Positions 1-11,717 of a stretch of DNA of 64,000 nucleotides are shown here, one piece after another. The stretch lies in assembly GCF_042453785.1 (NCBI RefSeq), contig NC_091667.1, forward strand, positions 34,340,001-34,404,000, given 5' to 3'. Made by a program: the position numbers and the translations under genes. The notes below the pieces were generated by a model, which saw only the letters and a list, made by a program, of their open reading frames with translations, was not told the origin of the DNA and made no database searches. How positions within the stretch are numbered: the first letter of the stretch is position 1; each line of letters opens with the position of its first letter. This DNA is from Malus domestica. Lineage: Eukaryota; Streptophyta; Magnoliopsida; Rosales; Rosaceae.

Positions 1-2
1 AG

Positions 3-737
3 AAACTTTGTAAAGTGGATGGTTCTGAATCTGCTGATGAATGCTTATACCGAAGGATGGTTGGAAGTCTGCTTTATTTGACTGCTACAAGACCTGACAT
101 TATGTATGCAGCCAGTCTCTTATCAAGGTTTATGCATAATCCCACGAGAATTCACATGGGAACTGCTAAGAGAGTACTAAGGTATATCTCAAGGACCTTG
201 GATTATGGAATCAAATATGAAAAGGGAGAAAAAGCAATTCTGGTAGGCTTCTGTGACAGCGATTGGGGTGGCAGTGAAGATGACATGAGAAGTACCTCAG
301 GATATGCATTTACATTCGGTTCTGGGATATTTTCTTGGGCTTCTGTCAAGCAACAAAGTGTTGCATTGTCTACGGCTGAAGCAGAGTATGTGAGTGCTGC
401 AATGGCTACCTCCCAAGCTATATGGTTGAGGTTTGTGTTAAAGGATTTTGGTGAAATGCAAGTGGATGCTTCACCACTTATGTGTGACAACACATCAGCA
501 ATAGCTATGACCAAGAATCCTATTTTTCATCAGAAAACCAAGCATATCAAAAGGAAGTTTCACTTCATAAGGGAAGCCTTGCAGGAGAATACCATTGAAC
601 TGATCTACTGCAAATCACAGGATCAAATGGCCGACATCTTCACCAAAGCTCTACCGAGGGAAAGGTTTGTCTATCTCAGAGGAATGCTTGGGATCAAAAC
701 CAGAATTCATTTAAAGGGGAGTGTTGGAATTAAATAG
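3..737 (+). CDS. Ty1/copia polyprotein, C-terminal reverse transcriptase/RNase H part (5' truncated by window)
   Basis: The frame is open from base 3 and encodes the end of a copia-type Pol. Visible hallmarks are RRMVGSLLYLTATRPDI, GFCDSDWGG, the RNase H block LSTAEAEYV, KHIKRKFHFIRE and ADIFTKALP. This enzyme part degrades the RNA strand during cDNA synthesis in the virus-like particle. No frameshift is seen in the visible part, so the element may be fairly young. The stop at 735-737 lies about 15 bases inside the 3' LTR, which is common in copia elements. It has the same strand as the host gene it interrupts. gag, protease, integrase and the 5' LTR are outside the window. Confidence 0.93.
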   Translation, partial: KLCKVDGSESADECLYRRMVGSLLYLTATRPDIMYAASLLSRFMHNPTRIHMGTAKRVLRYISRTLDYGIKYEKGEKAILVGFCDSDWGGSEDDMRSTSGYAFTFGSGIFSWASVKQQSVALSTAEAEYVSAAMATSQAIWLRFVLKDFGEMQVDASPLMCDNTSAIAMTKNPIFHQKTKHIKRKFHFIREALQENTIELIYCKSQDQMADIFTKALPRERFVYLRGMLGIKTRIHLKGSVGIK

Positions 738-1019
738 AATTCAGTTTTTGTTCAAGTGTTTAAGAAGGAAGAAATCAATAGAAAAGTGTATGTCTAGTCT
801 CATAAGACAAGTGTATGCTTTAGATCTTTGTTTTGAATCAAGGGCTGAGATTGCTCTAGATTAGCTTGTAAGGAAATATCCTAAGTTGATATTTATTGAA
901 ATATCTGTGATTACTTCACAGATAAGAAACCTTTCACATTCCCTCCCCCGATTTTGTTTTCTCTGTTTTCATTTTCTTGTCTGCCTCCAGGAACCAAACT
1001 AACTCACCAGAATTTATCA
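722..1019 (+). repeat. 3' LTR of the copia element
   Basis: A purine tract (TTTAAAGGGGAG) ends at 721 and is followed by TGTTGGAATTAAATAG; the LTR ends near ATTTATCA at 1019. The end is set by the point where similarity to the second TIC32-like copy resumes (ATTGTTACAG at 1020-1029, matching 4511-4520). The partner LTR is not in the window, so the exact end and the target duplication cannot be confirmed. Confidence 0.75.
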
Positions 1020-3136
1020 ATTGTTACAGGCGAGGGAGTTTTCGTTTGCTTCTTCTACTTTTTTTTTCAACTATTATTATTTGTTCTTATGGGAAAATTT
1101 TCTTTGGTTCTGCATATCCACGTTGCAGGAGCATCTAGTGGTATTGGCACCGAAACTGCACGTGTTCTTGCACTGCGTGGCGCCCATGTGGTTATGGCAG
1201 TGAGGAACATGGCAGCCGGTAAAGATGCAAGAGAACAAATAGTGAAGGCAATCCCCAGTGCCAAAGTTGATGCCATGGAATTGGATCTCAGTTCGTTATC
1301 ATCCGTTAGGAAATTCGCATCGGATTTCAATTCCTCCGGTCTTCCTCTTAACATCCTAATGTAAGAAATGGACAGAAACGGTACAAGTTCTTGAAGAGGC
1401 TTTGTTCATAAAATCCACTTTAGGTAATAATACTCGTCTTTTCATAAGTAACAATGCAGGAGTTATGGGAACCCCTTTCACGCCTTCGAAGGACAAGATC
1501 GAACTTCAGTTCGCCACAAACCACGTAGGTATGTAGCATTTGTTACTCTGTAAAACTGACAGTTTAAAGTACAAACAACAACAACAACAGCAGCCAACCC
1601 TTATCGCACTAAGTAGAGTCAGCTGTATGAATCTCAGAACGCCATTGACAGTTTAAAAAGTATTTTTGGTTAAGTTGTTCTAATTAACTGAATGTTTCTT
1701 CTAGTTTAATCTGTCGCCAATCTAGTTTTAGAACTTATATCTCTTGGTGTCGGAGCATATGCATCAATAAACTCAGCTAACCTTTCATCCTTCTTTGATT
1801 CGGGAGAGTTGATTTGTATCTATTTGGTTATTTTCCTGATTTTTCAGGTCATTTTCTTTTGACAAATCTTTTGTTTGATACTATGAAGAAAACAGCACGC
1901 AAAAGCGGCAAAGAAGGGAGAATCATAAATGTGTCCTCAGAAGCTCACCGCAACCCGTATCCTGAAGGAATTCGTTTTGATAAAATTAACGACCAAGCAG
2001 GGTAACATTGGGATAATTCTTAGTTATTAGATATTTAGATAGTATTATATGCGTGTTAGCGCATGAGCCACACATAGGATTTTGATTAAAAGCGGGTGGA
2101 GCTTAAGCAAGAAAGTTTGGAATTGGATTTTGATGCCATATCAATACTTCTGCACAAGTTAGTCACGTAGTATATTTGTTTTCGGTTTGCTTCCTTCATT
2201 ATAGCGTATGCTGAATGGAGGGAGATATACAAGTCCAATCCGATTTTGTGACTGCCCATCTGCAGGTACAGCAGCTTTCGTGCATATGGCCAATCAAAGC
2301 TTGCTAACATTTTGCATGCTAATGAGCTTGCAAGACGCTTAAAGGTAATCCGCAACGTTAAATCAGCAGAATCGTGATTCTGAAAATACGTCTGTACTTT
2401 TGTATGTAGAGATAAACACACATTACCTTATTTTATGTTTATGGCAGTCATGGTGTATTGAGTGAACTCTGTTATTTGTGATTGTCCAACAGGAAGAAGG
2501 AGCAGATATAACCGCAAACTCGCTTCACCCTGGTGCAATTGTTACCAATCTGTTTCGTTATTACAGCATTATTAACGGTAAATCACTTCACAAAACCAAC
2601 TATGTTAGTCTTATTTAAATGTATTCCGATATAAACTGCATACTATCGCTTGTTGAGGAGGCTTTGTATTCAGTGTATGTTTAAAGTTTAAACCGAACCA
2701 AAATTGACGTCAATCTACAAATCTCAAATTTACATATTCATTATCTACGTGCTTAGTTTCGGATAATCAGACGTTTGGCTTTCTGGTTTGATGCAGGGCT
2801 TGTTAATGTGCTTGGTAGAACTGTGCTTAAAAATGTTCAGCAGGTAAGTTACATCTGCTTGAACCTCTAGAGCAAACAACATACCAAGCGAATTTGAGTA
2901 ATTCGAAATATGATGAACTTTCAAATAGTCGTGTAAACGTAGAATGTCGTGTAGTTTATTAACTTCGTTGATTACAGGGAGCAGCAACGACGTGCTACGC
3001 GGCACTGCATCCCCAAGTCAAGGGGGTGACCGGCGAATATTTCTCGGACTGTAACCTATCCAAGCCAAGGCCACAAGGTCAAGACGTGGAGATGGCAAAG
3101 AAACTATGGGATTTTAGCATGGATTTGACTAAATGA
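1020..3136 (+). pseudogene. TIC32: TIC32-like short-chain dehydrogenase/reductase, exon 1 split by the copia LTR, exons 2-8 intact
   Basis: Only the last 10 bases of exon 1 remain (1020-1029). Downstream exons are 1129-1360, 1449-1528, 1848-2001, 2266-2344, 2493-2577, 2797-2843 and 2978-3136 (stop TGA). Joined to the exon 1 of the second copy (4415-4520) they total 942 nt, or 313 aa, the usual length for chloroplast TIC32/retinol-dehydrogenase-like SDRs. Visible motifs are the NADP-binding TGASSGIG, the NNAG segment rebuilt across the exon 2/3 junction, INVSSEAHR with the catalytic Ser, and YGQSK with the catalytic Tyr and Lys. TIC32 is an NADPH-dependent, calmodulin-binding regulator of the inner-envelope import complex; relatives act as general SDRs. 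Downstream splice sites and frame look undamaged. Only the 5' end is displaced, so this may be a recent knock-out, or the gene may be transcribed from the LTR. Intron 1 would be GC-AG. Confidence 0.85.
1566..1655. mobile_element. Short remnant of a LINE 3' end in intron 3 of the TIC32-like gene
   Basis: An AAC-repeat tract is followed by text resembling ACTAAGTGGGGTCGGCTATATG and ending AGAACGCCATTG. The same terminal sequence is seen at the 3' end of the LINE at 63338-63420. The piece is about 80 bases, too short to be active. Confidence 0.6.
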
Positions 3137-3683
3137 TCTTCGCAAGACTTAAACTCTGTATAAATACTCAAGGGAGTGCCCTTTGTGCTGTGTCGTTTTT
3201 AGGGTCAACGCGTTCTAAGATTCATACAGTGTACTCTCCTTACTGGAATAACGCTTAGCGGTGTTTGTTTGTTGTTTGAATAATAGACTCCAAGAATGCT
3301 GTTACTTATAAATCAGAAGTCGAACAATATCCTTTCAAAGTGAATAAACTCCTTTTTTCTGCTCGTAACCTTTTCGTTTTGATTCAAGATTGCTTTTCGT
3401 TTGATATCTTGTATCAAGTATGGAAATTTCATCTTCGAAACAAAATTCCGTTGTTAAACATAGATGTCCAACCTATTGAAAATATCACAAGGCGAAATAA
3501 TTTCAGCAAGTTATGTCAATAACTAGCAACAGTGTACAAGACGGTGGAGTTTGTTCCAAAAGATTTAAATCCGAATTACAAGATAAACGAAAATAAGCCA
3601 AATTGTGAACAACATAATTCATTTCAATCCTATCATTTTGGTGTCATGTGTTTAAATTTGAAGCAACGGTTATCTTACCAAAT
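3137..3683. other. 3' flank/UTR of the TIC32-like gene; nothing further recognised
   Basis: AT-rich sequence after the stop codon. It probably includes the 3' UTR of the TIC32-like gene. No coding or RNA gene signal was seen. Confidence 0.5.
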
Positions 3684-3686
3684 TAA

Positions 3687-4060
3687 GCCCCAGTTTGGGG
3701 TTGAGGTGATTTTAAAAAAAGCTCCTATGAAAAAAAGCTGGGAGTGTTTTTGGTGTTTGGTAAACTTAAAAAAAAGGGCTTATTTTGGAAGCTGCTGTGA
3801 GAATAAGCTGAAATCAAAGGAAAAAGCTGAAGCTGCAATTTGTAGCTTTGAAAAACTGGCTTTTTTTCAAAGCACACAGAACTACAGTGCTCCTTTAATG
3901 AAAAGATCCACTATCAGACTGCTTTTTTTTTCAAAAGCACTTTTACAAAAAAGTTTACCAAACACTCTGCTGATTTATTTCACAGCCGCTTATTCTCACA
4001 GCACAACCGCTTATTCTCACAGCAGCTTTTTTTCAAAGCACAGCAATACCAAACCAGCCC
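3687..4060. mobile_element. Tourist/PIF-Harbinger-like MITE
   Basis: A 374-bp non-coding element flanked by the 3-bp duplication TAA (3684-3686 and 4061-4063). Its imperfect inverted ends read GCCCCAGTTTGGGGTTG on the left and, reverse-complemented, GGGCTGGTTTGGTATTGC on the right, with shared inner AAAAAAAGCT blocks. An open frame that crosses it (3532-4080) is a by-product of the repeat. Confidence 0.65.
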
Positions 4061-4063
4061 TAA

Positions 4064-4414
4064 GAATAAGACGAGGATAGTTGTTGTAATTAAATTGACA
4101 TTTTCAAACTTTGTGTATATCTAAAGGGTGCTGTATAACACACCATTTTTTACTTGTCATGCATTCCTTTTAATTTTCGACCGTCAAATTAAATAAATTA
4201 AAAAAAATCAAATGATATAAAATAACAAAGATGTGTGTAGATAGTATCACCGTATCAAAAAATTGAGACACTAAAAACATGATAGACCAAAGAGGCTACA
4301 GCGAGGCACCCACCACCAAAGCAAAGAAAAGAAAAACACTTCGCCAAAACTGTCAGTAAAACTACATTTTCCCATCTCTTTGCGTGCAGAGAGAGAGAGT
4401 GAGAGCAGAAGAAG
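4064..4414. other. 5' flank of the truncated second TIC32-like copy
   Basis: AT-rich sequence, then a GA-rich stretch (4388-4414) just before the ATG at 4415, as expected of a plant 5' leader. No TATA box can be called with confidence. Confidence 0.35.
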
Positions 4415-4903
4415 ATGTGGTTCTTCAGAAGAAAAGGGCCATCAGGGTTCTCATCATCTTCCACAGCAGAAGAAGTTACTGAAGGGATTGATGCCACTGG
4501 TCTCACCGCCATTGTTACAGGCGTGGGAATTTCCATTTGCTTCTTCTTTCTTTAAGTTTGATATGCAGATGGTATGCTTTCTTCAACTATTATTCCGTAT
4601 TCTTATGGGAAAATGCTCTTTGGTTCTGCATATTGATGTTGCAGGAGCATCCAGTGGTATTGGCACCGAAACCGCACGCGTTCTTGCACTGCGTGGCGCC
4701 CATGTGGTTATGGCAGTGAGGAACATGGCTGCCGGTAAAGATGCAAGAGAACAAATAGTGAAGGCAATCCCCAGTGCCAAAGTTGATGCCATGGAATTGG
4801 ATCTCAGTTCGTTATCATCCGTTAGGAAATTCGCATCGGATTTCAATTCCTCTGGTCTTCCTCTAACATCTTAATGTAAGAAATGGGCAGAAATGGCATA
4901 AGA
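4415..4903 (+). pseudogene. TIC32: Second TIC32-like SDR copy: exons 1-2 only, with a 1-nt deletion
   Basis: Exon 1 is 4415-4520 and encodes [17 protein letters not shown] through GLTAIVTG. Exon 2 is 4645-4875 and encodes [17 protein letters not shown] through [10 protein letters not shown]. Near 4863 one base is missing relative to copy 1 (CCTCTAACATC versus CCTCTTAACATC), which shifts the frame to an immediate stop. Similarity to copy 1 continues about 30 bases into intron 2 and ends near 4903; exons 3-8 are absent. Intron 1 (4521-4644) starts with GC and ends with AG, as in copy 1. This copy supplies the exon 1 missing from copy 1, showing both came from a tandem duplication. It is too short to encode a working SDR. 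Confidence 0.85.
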
Positions 4904-5644
4904 GAGAAGCATGCAGTTAGATTTCTTCATTTCACTTGAGTGATGATGTACACTACATACATGATGACGATGATACAACAAAATAGGTTGTTCAAGACAG
5001 CATTATACAATGTTACATATGAGCCCACAAAAAATCAGTGCCGAAAACAGAACGTGTAGGCTTCAAAAATCTCCCGACTGACTATTTCGTTAACAAGTCC
5101 GGCCCCGGCATAGTCTCCATCTTCTGTACAGCAGTTTCAGACCCAAAAAATTGTTCCAAAGCTAAATGGTATTTGCCTCTTAGCTTTTTCTTTTCCTTCT
5201 ATATGAACATCTCAAAGAATATACATTTCTTGCTGCCTTGAGTTTCTTGCTTACCAGAGGAACTGCAATGGATCAGATCATCAGAAGCCATCCTCGTCGG
5301 CCAAAATCAAGCATATTTCATAGCTCCAATCAGTCAAGCACTCAATGTTCTACAAGTCAAAACCGCATCTATGTACTACAAGAGTATGTTATTTGTCAGG
5401 ATGTGAGCTTGATATGCATAATTCCGGAATCCGTTCCATCTCATACGAGCCTGAACACTAAGCCATGCCATGCAAAAGAGTTGTCTGCTTCCAGCCACTA
5501 ACTCTCCGGAGCTTCAACCTTATTCCGCTGTTCTTCAACTTTTGAGTTTTTATTGTACAAAATATACTTTCATCATGATGGATGGTTGATAATGGTCTGG
5601 TTAACTTGGGAGCTTGAACTGATTGATGGTTCCATCAAAACAAG
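4904..5644 (-). other. 3' UTR/downstream region of the YODA-like gene
   Basis: The 741 bases between the truncated SDR copy and the stop codon of the YODA-like gene. The part nearest 5645 is the likely 3' UTR. Short open frames here do not resemble known proteins. Confidence 0.45.
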
Positions 5645-8600
5645 TTAGACACCATTTGTGCGGTTCGGCAAAGGAGAGTTGGGACTTAAATCCAGTTTAA
5701 GGTTCATCTTAACATGATCCTTAAGGAGTTGGCGAGACACCCGATCAGCTAAAACTGATTGTCCATCATACTGCTCTGCGTGGGCATGCCTTACAAACTG
5801 CTTTCCCAGAACATCATTTTCGCAGGGTATCAGTTCCGAGAAGATATGAGATCCTGGCTGCTTCCCTCGAAACATGTCAGGACATGAATCATGATAGGAC
5901 GAAGGACCATTGACATAAAGACCATTCGAGGGCTTTGAAATTCCTCCAAAACCCTCTTGCAAGTTGATGGACTGGTTCATGTGAATAAATGGAATGGCAC
6001 CACTGCCACCTGTAAGAGGAGTGGATGAGCCCGAAGTAGTATGTGGGCTAGATATAGGTGAAGGTGACATTCTTCCATTTAGGTGTGGTGGTGACCTTGA
6101 GTGCAATAGAGGGCTTCCAATGGGTGAGACGGGGCATGATATGTTCCTGGGAATATGGATCTCACTGCAGTTCAGGCAAATAAGATCAAAATCTCATTAT
6201 CAAAATGTTGTCGTATGCATCATCACAGATGTTGTCGTACACATCACCGGAGAGAAACATAGAGATAGATGGATATATACATAAATGTATGTGTGTGCGT
6301 GTGTGAGAGAGAGAGAGAGAGAGACCTGGTATGGTTATTAGTTTTTGAAACTCTAGATGAATGAATTGCAAGCCTATCTGAATCCAAGTTGGAGAAATTC
6401 CTTCCTTGCCCAATACCCTGACAATGATCAATAAAACACAACAGATGAAAATAAGAGGCAAGAAGAGAGGACCCGTGCAAATAACAGCTGCTTCATCAAA
6501 GTCCAATAAAGGATTCATAAATGTTTTTATACTTGATGAAACACAAGGAAAGAATTTCAATCCCTCAACGGATAGAGACACTAAAACACAGATTTCAACA
6601 TCTGTATTCTCTCTACATATTGGGACTGGGTTGGGTTGTAATGTGAACTCATGAGTTCTTAGCACACATTTAGGAAATAACAGATATAGAACCTGATAGC
6701 ATGCACTATGCTCAAACATAAATGAAAAAATGATCACAAAACTACCAACACCGTAAGACACCAATTTTACATTTGTGGTAAAAATGGAATTCATACCAGT
6801 GCTTTCACTCCATTTGTAATCCCAGAGGATGGATCAGAAGGCTCAGTGCTCAACATAGATCTTTCCAAAGGCGCAGCATATTTCACAAAAGGATGCTCCA
6901 AAAGCTGGGCAGCTGTAGGACGATGTAGTGGATTTCTCTGTAAGCATTGCCTTATGAAATCCTTTCCATCATCCAAGAGGCTATCTGGCATTGCTGGAAG
7001 TTCTTTGCTATTCCCAATCTTAAACATGGCAGCAACCTTTTAACCACAAAAAGAAAAATATTACACAATGTAAAGAATACTTGAACAGCCGCAATGATCT
7101 CAATCTCAAATTCAAATTCTTATAACCCCCAGCCCTACATCCAATAAATAAATAAATGTACAAAAGTATTTGTTTGTAGATAATAGATATATATTCTTAC
7201 CCCTTCATACTGGCTCCAAGGTGGTTTTGTCGTAGCCATTTCCAAAACAGTGCACCCAAGACTCCATATATCCACAGCAAGGTTGGCACCGCTTGAGTTC
7301 TTTATAACCTGGGCAAGCAACCAAAATGAAGACCTAAGTAAACCCATCAAGAAGCATGTCATTGACGAGAAAAATAGAAAAAGTAGAAGCAATCTAACCT
7401 CAGGTGCCATCCAGTAAGGGCTTCCCTTAAATGATAACGGACATGACTGCCCGGTGATCTGAAAAGCACACAAGATAGTGGGTTATGGTTTGCAATATCA
7501 TGTCAAACTCCTTTAATCATATCGAGATTAAGTATGCCTGCGCCTACATGCTTGGCCATCCCAAAGTCTGCCAACTTGACACGTCCATTTGGGTCTACAA
7601 GTATATTTGCTCCTTTAATATCCCTGAACATGAAAGATGCTTAATGTTTAGTAATTACATCACGATCAGTATATTACAACGGTTGAATTTATGCTTCAAA
7701 TTACTTGATCAAGAATAGATAATGAATTTCACCTGTGAACAGTGTTTTTAGCATGTAAATATGCCAGCCCCGACAAGATTTGCTTAGTATAACTACGAAT
7801 TGCTAGTTCGCCAAATTGCCCATAGTCTTGGAGAAGTTTATATATGGAGCCACCAGATACATACTCCAAATATATATATAGTCGGTCACCAACCTGTTAT
7901 AGGAATGAATATCAGCATAAATTACTGTGGTTGCTTGAATCTTCAAATAAAAGTTAATTTTGCAGAAAATGTGGCTCTATGGGGTCCAATCTAGAGTGCG
8001 ATGCTTAGCTTCTCCATAGACCAGTGAACTAACAACTTCTCAATGTGTAGAGATTAAGCTTCACTCATAAGTGATAACTAAGAAATGTAATATTGACAAA
8101 AAAGACAAATGAAAGATCGATATTTAAATGTGTACTAAAAATAATATATCATGGACAAAAGACTTACTGATTCAGACCCATAATATTGCACAATATTTGG
8201 GTGCCGTAAACGGCTCAATAAAGCAATTTCCTGTCAAAACGTTGCAACATAAGAGTCAAATAAAATAAATGAAGGAAAGCATATAACTTTTGTCCAAGGA
8301 AGGAACTTGAAACCTAAAACAAAATACCTGGTTTAATTGCTTAGCGCTTTCCTTTGACTTTGCATCATCAGAAAATAATGTGACCTCCTTCATCGCACAC
8401 ATTTCACCATTTTCACTGAACAAAGTTGGTAATAAAAAATCAGATGGGCATAAATTTCACATACAAGCAACCTATGAGAAAAACTAATTTATTGAGATAA
8501 AATGGATATTTTTTTTTTCTACACTTGGCCAAATCATCAAGCAAATATCATTCAGAACGTTCCATTAGCATTAGCTCCCTGAATTTTATATCCTTTAGAG

Positions 8601-10134
8601 TATTAACGGCTAAGTACTTAGATAAATGATTGCTTAGTTGTGTGAGAGAGAGAGAGAGAGAAGAGAGAGAAAAGAAATGTATTTGGGTATCTAGTATCTA
8701 CCTATTAAAACCAACATAAACATGTCCAAAAGTCCCTCTACCCAGCAGCTTTCCCTTTTTCCAGCGTGAACCAGGGCTTGGTGGGTTCTCTGCCCTTCCC
8801 GGACTTCGTGGCACAGAAGGAGATGTTGCTGCTGAATTTGAATGAGAAAAAGGGGAAGCAATTGTAATTGTCGGGGGAAGAGGTAAACGGTGACTTTGTT
8901 GTTTCCCATCATCAGCCCAGCTTGTCTGTGTCTCATTGGGAGTCCCTCCTGCTCTAGGGTGAATAGGCGTAACAGCACCACTCTGAATTCTTGAGCCTGG
9001 CCCTGGGCTTGTCATTCTGGGACTAGGTACCGGAGAATACTCAGGGCTACCCCTGCTTTGTTGCCAAAACAGCGGTCCAGACATATCCCCTCCCATTGAA
9101 TTATGCCCAGAATTGTGACCCGAACCTGGACTGGAGCAGTGGCCAGATCCAAGTAGAGTGACATCTGTATAAGTTTTTGCAGCCCAGAAAGCAGAGTTCA
9201 CGACTTGCTCAGTGCCAAATGCTCTCACTGGGCTTCTAGAAGGACTTGACAATGAGCTGTCGGGAGCACTCCACAAAGCTCCATTATAAGGAACCTGTAG
9301 GTTTGGCACATGGCTGCCTAAAAGTCTCCATTTAGGCAATGTAGGGGAAACGTGATTACTGAAAGAAATGTTAGCTGATTTTTTTGGCTCTCTTGAGAGT
9401 ACTGGAGCAACAGTGGATGACTGATCCTTGAGCATCACACTTCATAAAAATTGCAGAAAAAATGTCAGGGATGAGCAAGCTAAAAGAATTACAAATAAAT
9501 CATGCGCAATCATGCATATTAAAAAAACATGCATACTAGTAGCATAGTGGCATGTGCAATAAATGAAAGCTCACCTGCAAGGGCTGCCAGCAGCCGTTCT
9601 AGGACCATTGTCATAGTCAGTTGCCTGAGGGCTACGATGGCATGATGAGTCAGCTGGATCGTCACTATCAACAGAGCTCTCACTAGAGACTGAATCAGTG
9701 ACCATGTCTCCATCTACGTCTGTATGATTTGACCTACTACCGATGCACGCAGGTCTCGGGAGAGGTAGAAACGATAATGGCTTAGAGCCTTTTTCTGATC
9801 TCGGTTTTGTTGATATACTAATTCCAGAATTTGTACGAGCAACATGAGCAGGATGTAGACCAGGAAGTGGAAGTGGCTGAGCATTAGTCCTTTCAGCAAA
9901 ACTTTGACATCTGGCAACATTTTTTGAGGGTGAAGGAGATCTTGATTCTATAGGGGATTGACATCCTTTTTCCGAAATTGTGTCATTGCAATTTCTTCGA
10001 GATCCTCCTGATCTATTATTCACTCTACTTTCTGAAGAAAACTTAAATTTCCGATGTAAAGAGTCAATGAAACTTTCCTTTCCTGCCTTCTTCTTTGCTT
10101 CTTTGGACGACGACTTCCCCCACCATGAAGGCAT
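5645..10134 (-). CDS. YDA: YODA-type MAP kinase kinase kinase (MEKK family), 901 aa, 11 coding exons
   Basis: Exons on the minus strand: 10134-9575, 9439-8702, 8415-8328, 8230-8168, 7893-7733, 7623-7548, 7458-7399, 7308-7201, 7036-6797, 6417-6326 and 6164-5645. They sum to 2706 nt in one frame with GT-AG borders. The start [16 protein letters not shown] is chosen because it matches the YODA N terminus; an upstream in-frame ATG adds only three residues. Residues 1-413 are a Ser/Pro-rich regulatory region. The kinase domain is about 414-669: glycine loop GRGTFGHV (420-427), Lys442, HRDIKGAN with Asp538, DFG at 556-558, and GSPYWMAPE (574-582). A Ser/Pro-rich tail follows. All catalytic residues are present. 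YODA phosphorylates MKK4/5 and restrains stomatal and zygote asymmetric divisions. Length is close to Arabidopsis YODA (883 aa). Confidence 0.95.
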
Positions 10135-11195
10135 ATTTCTCATACACGGTTTTCAAAATCCAAGGGAAAGTGCTTTAAAGGTAGTTCATTTTCTAGCATT
10201 AGAAGTCAATTGTATAACACCATTACATGGGTTACCAATCCGTTACACAAGTTCACAATTAATTCAGCAAATTATCAAAATCTGCAGGGATAAAGGCTGC
10301 ATGTCAGTAACTCTATTTAAAGGATCTCTATGTTAGTTAATAGACCAAAAGCTATGCTACAAAAACAACCAAAATTAAGTAAAGTCCACTAGCACCTAAA
10401 TCTTGCGGTCTAAAATTTGGTAGATCACAGGAGTATGACTATATCAAATACTCGTGCTGTACTCCCAAACCCGGCTTCAAACGACACTTAGTGAACTCAA
10501 CAAATATGGATCATTGAAATTTACAGTGCAATATAATATCCATACACTAAGTTAAATTAGCTCACACCCACTTCTTTCCAATCCCCAAGCCTTAATCTTT
10601 GTTTGGTTCCTGAGAAAAGCAGCAAATTGCAAACGAAACCCATAATTTCAAATCCAAACCTTGATAAGTTGGGTCATGTAAAACAACACAAAGACTCTGA
10701 TTTCAACGAACACAACGGACGTATTGCCTCCAATTTTCAATACCCAGAACCAAAAATAACGGTAACAACAACGTTCAAATTTTCCCTTTCATTTTCTTTC
10801 CCCAATGTTCTCGGGAACCAAACAAAAAGTTTCGATCCCAAATTGCTCACTGCCACAAGCTCGCAACACAGATCTACTTGCAAACTTAAACACTCATACA
10901 GAATCCACAGACAATTAAATTAACTCAAAAAATCAGTAATTTACTAAACTTGGATAACAGACAAAACAATACTCACTGTAAATTTTCAGGAGCTGCAAAA
11001 TCCGAGCTGAACCCACTTGGAATCTGGCACGAATCTCGACGATAATTTGATGGGCTTCTTCTGATTGCACAGTGAAATAGCTCGGAAGAACAAAATCCCT
11101 GGAAATGAAGGACGTAAAGGGGATTGGATTATGAGGAATTTGATTTGATGTAGCTCCCTTGTTTCAATTGAAAGGAAGAAGAGATTCGTGGCTTT

Positions 11196-11230
<35 letters not shown>
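10135..11230 (-). promoter_or_regulatory. 5' leader, leader intron and proximal promoter of the YODA-like gene
   Basis: On the minus strand a leader exon ends at 10977 with the donor TTTACA|GTGAGT. The leader intron would run to an acceptor in the last ~60 bases before the ATG at 10134; that acceptor is not resolved. The leader holds a CT-rich microsatellite (GA on the plus strand, about 11200-11230), typical of plant 5' UTRs. The part from 10547 outwards is duplicated at 22055-25488. Confidence 0.6.
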
Positions 11231-11234
<4 letters not shown>

Positions 11235-11717
11235 TATTCTATTCTGAGCTCAAAAGACATTAATAAGTTGTCTGGAGCTGCTGAGTTTTCATTTTTATAT
11301 TTTACTTTTAAAATACAAACTGGTGATGAAAGTAACTCTTTCTCTCGATATCTTACTATCAATTTACGAAATTTATGTTTATGATCAGACTTATTCGTAT
11401 TATAAATTATTATATACAGATTTTTCATGTAAAAATTTAGAAAAATATGAGACTATTTTTTGTATAAAACAAATGATCGGAACCAATAAAAATATTATGA
11501 ATATCTACCTATTTTGCTATAACTAACTGATAAAAAAACATTACTTTTAATTAATTTTTAGTGTATTGTTAGCTATAATACATGTACTTTTGACCGAATC
11601 TTATTTTACCCCCTATATTTTATGAGTGTAACTAAAGACCATTGTAATTGTCAAAGGCATAATTTCCTACATCCACTAATTATTTTAATAAAAAAAATGT
11701 GGCAATGGTGATTATTA

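Noticed and set aside
3532..4080. 182-codon open frame
   Set aside because: It runs across a MITE with defined inverted ends and TAA duplication; the peptide is low-complexity translation of the repeat.
8640..8670. GA microsatellite as a regulatory site in a YODA intron
   Set aside because: Simple repeats of this type are common; there is no further evidence of function.
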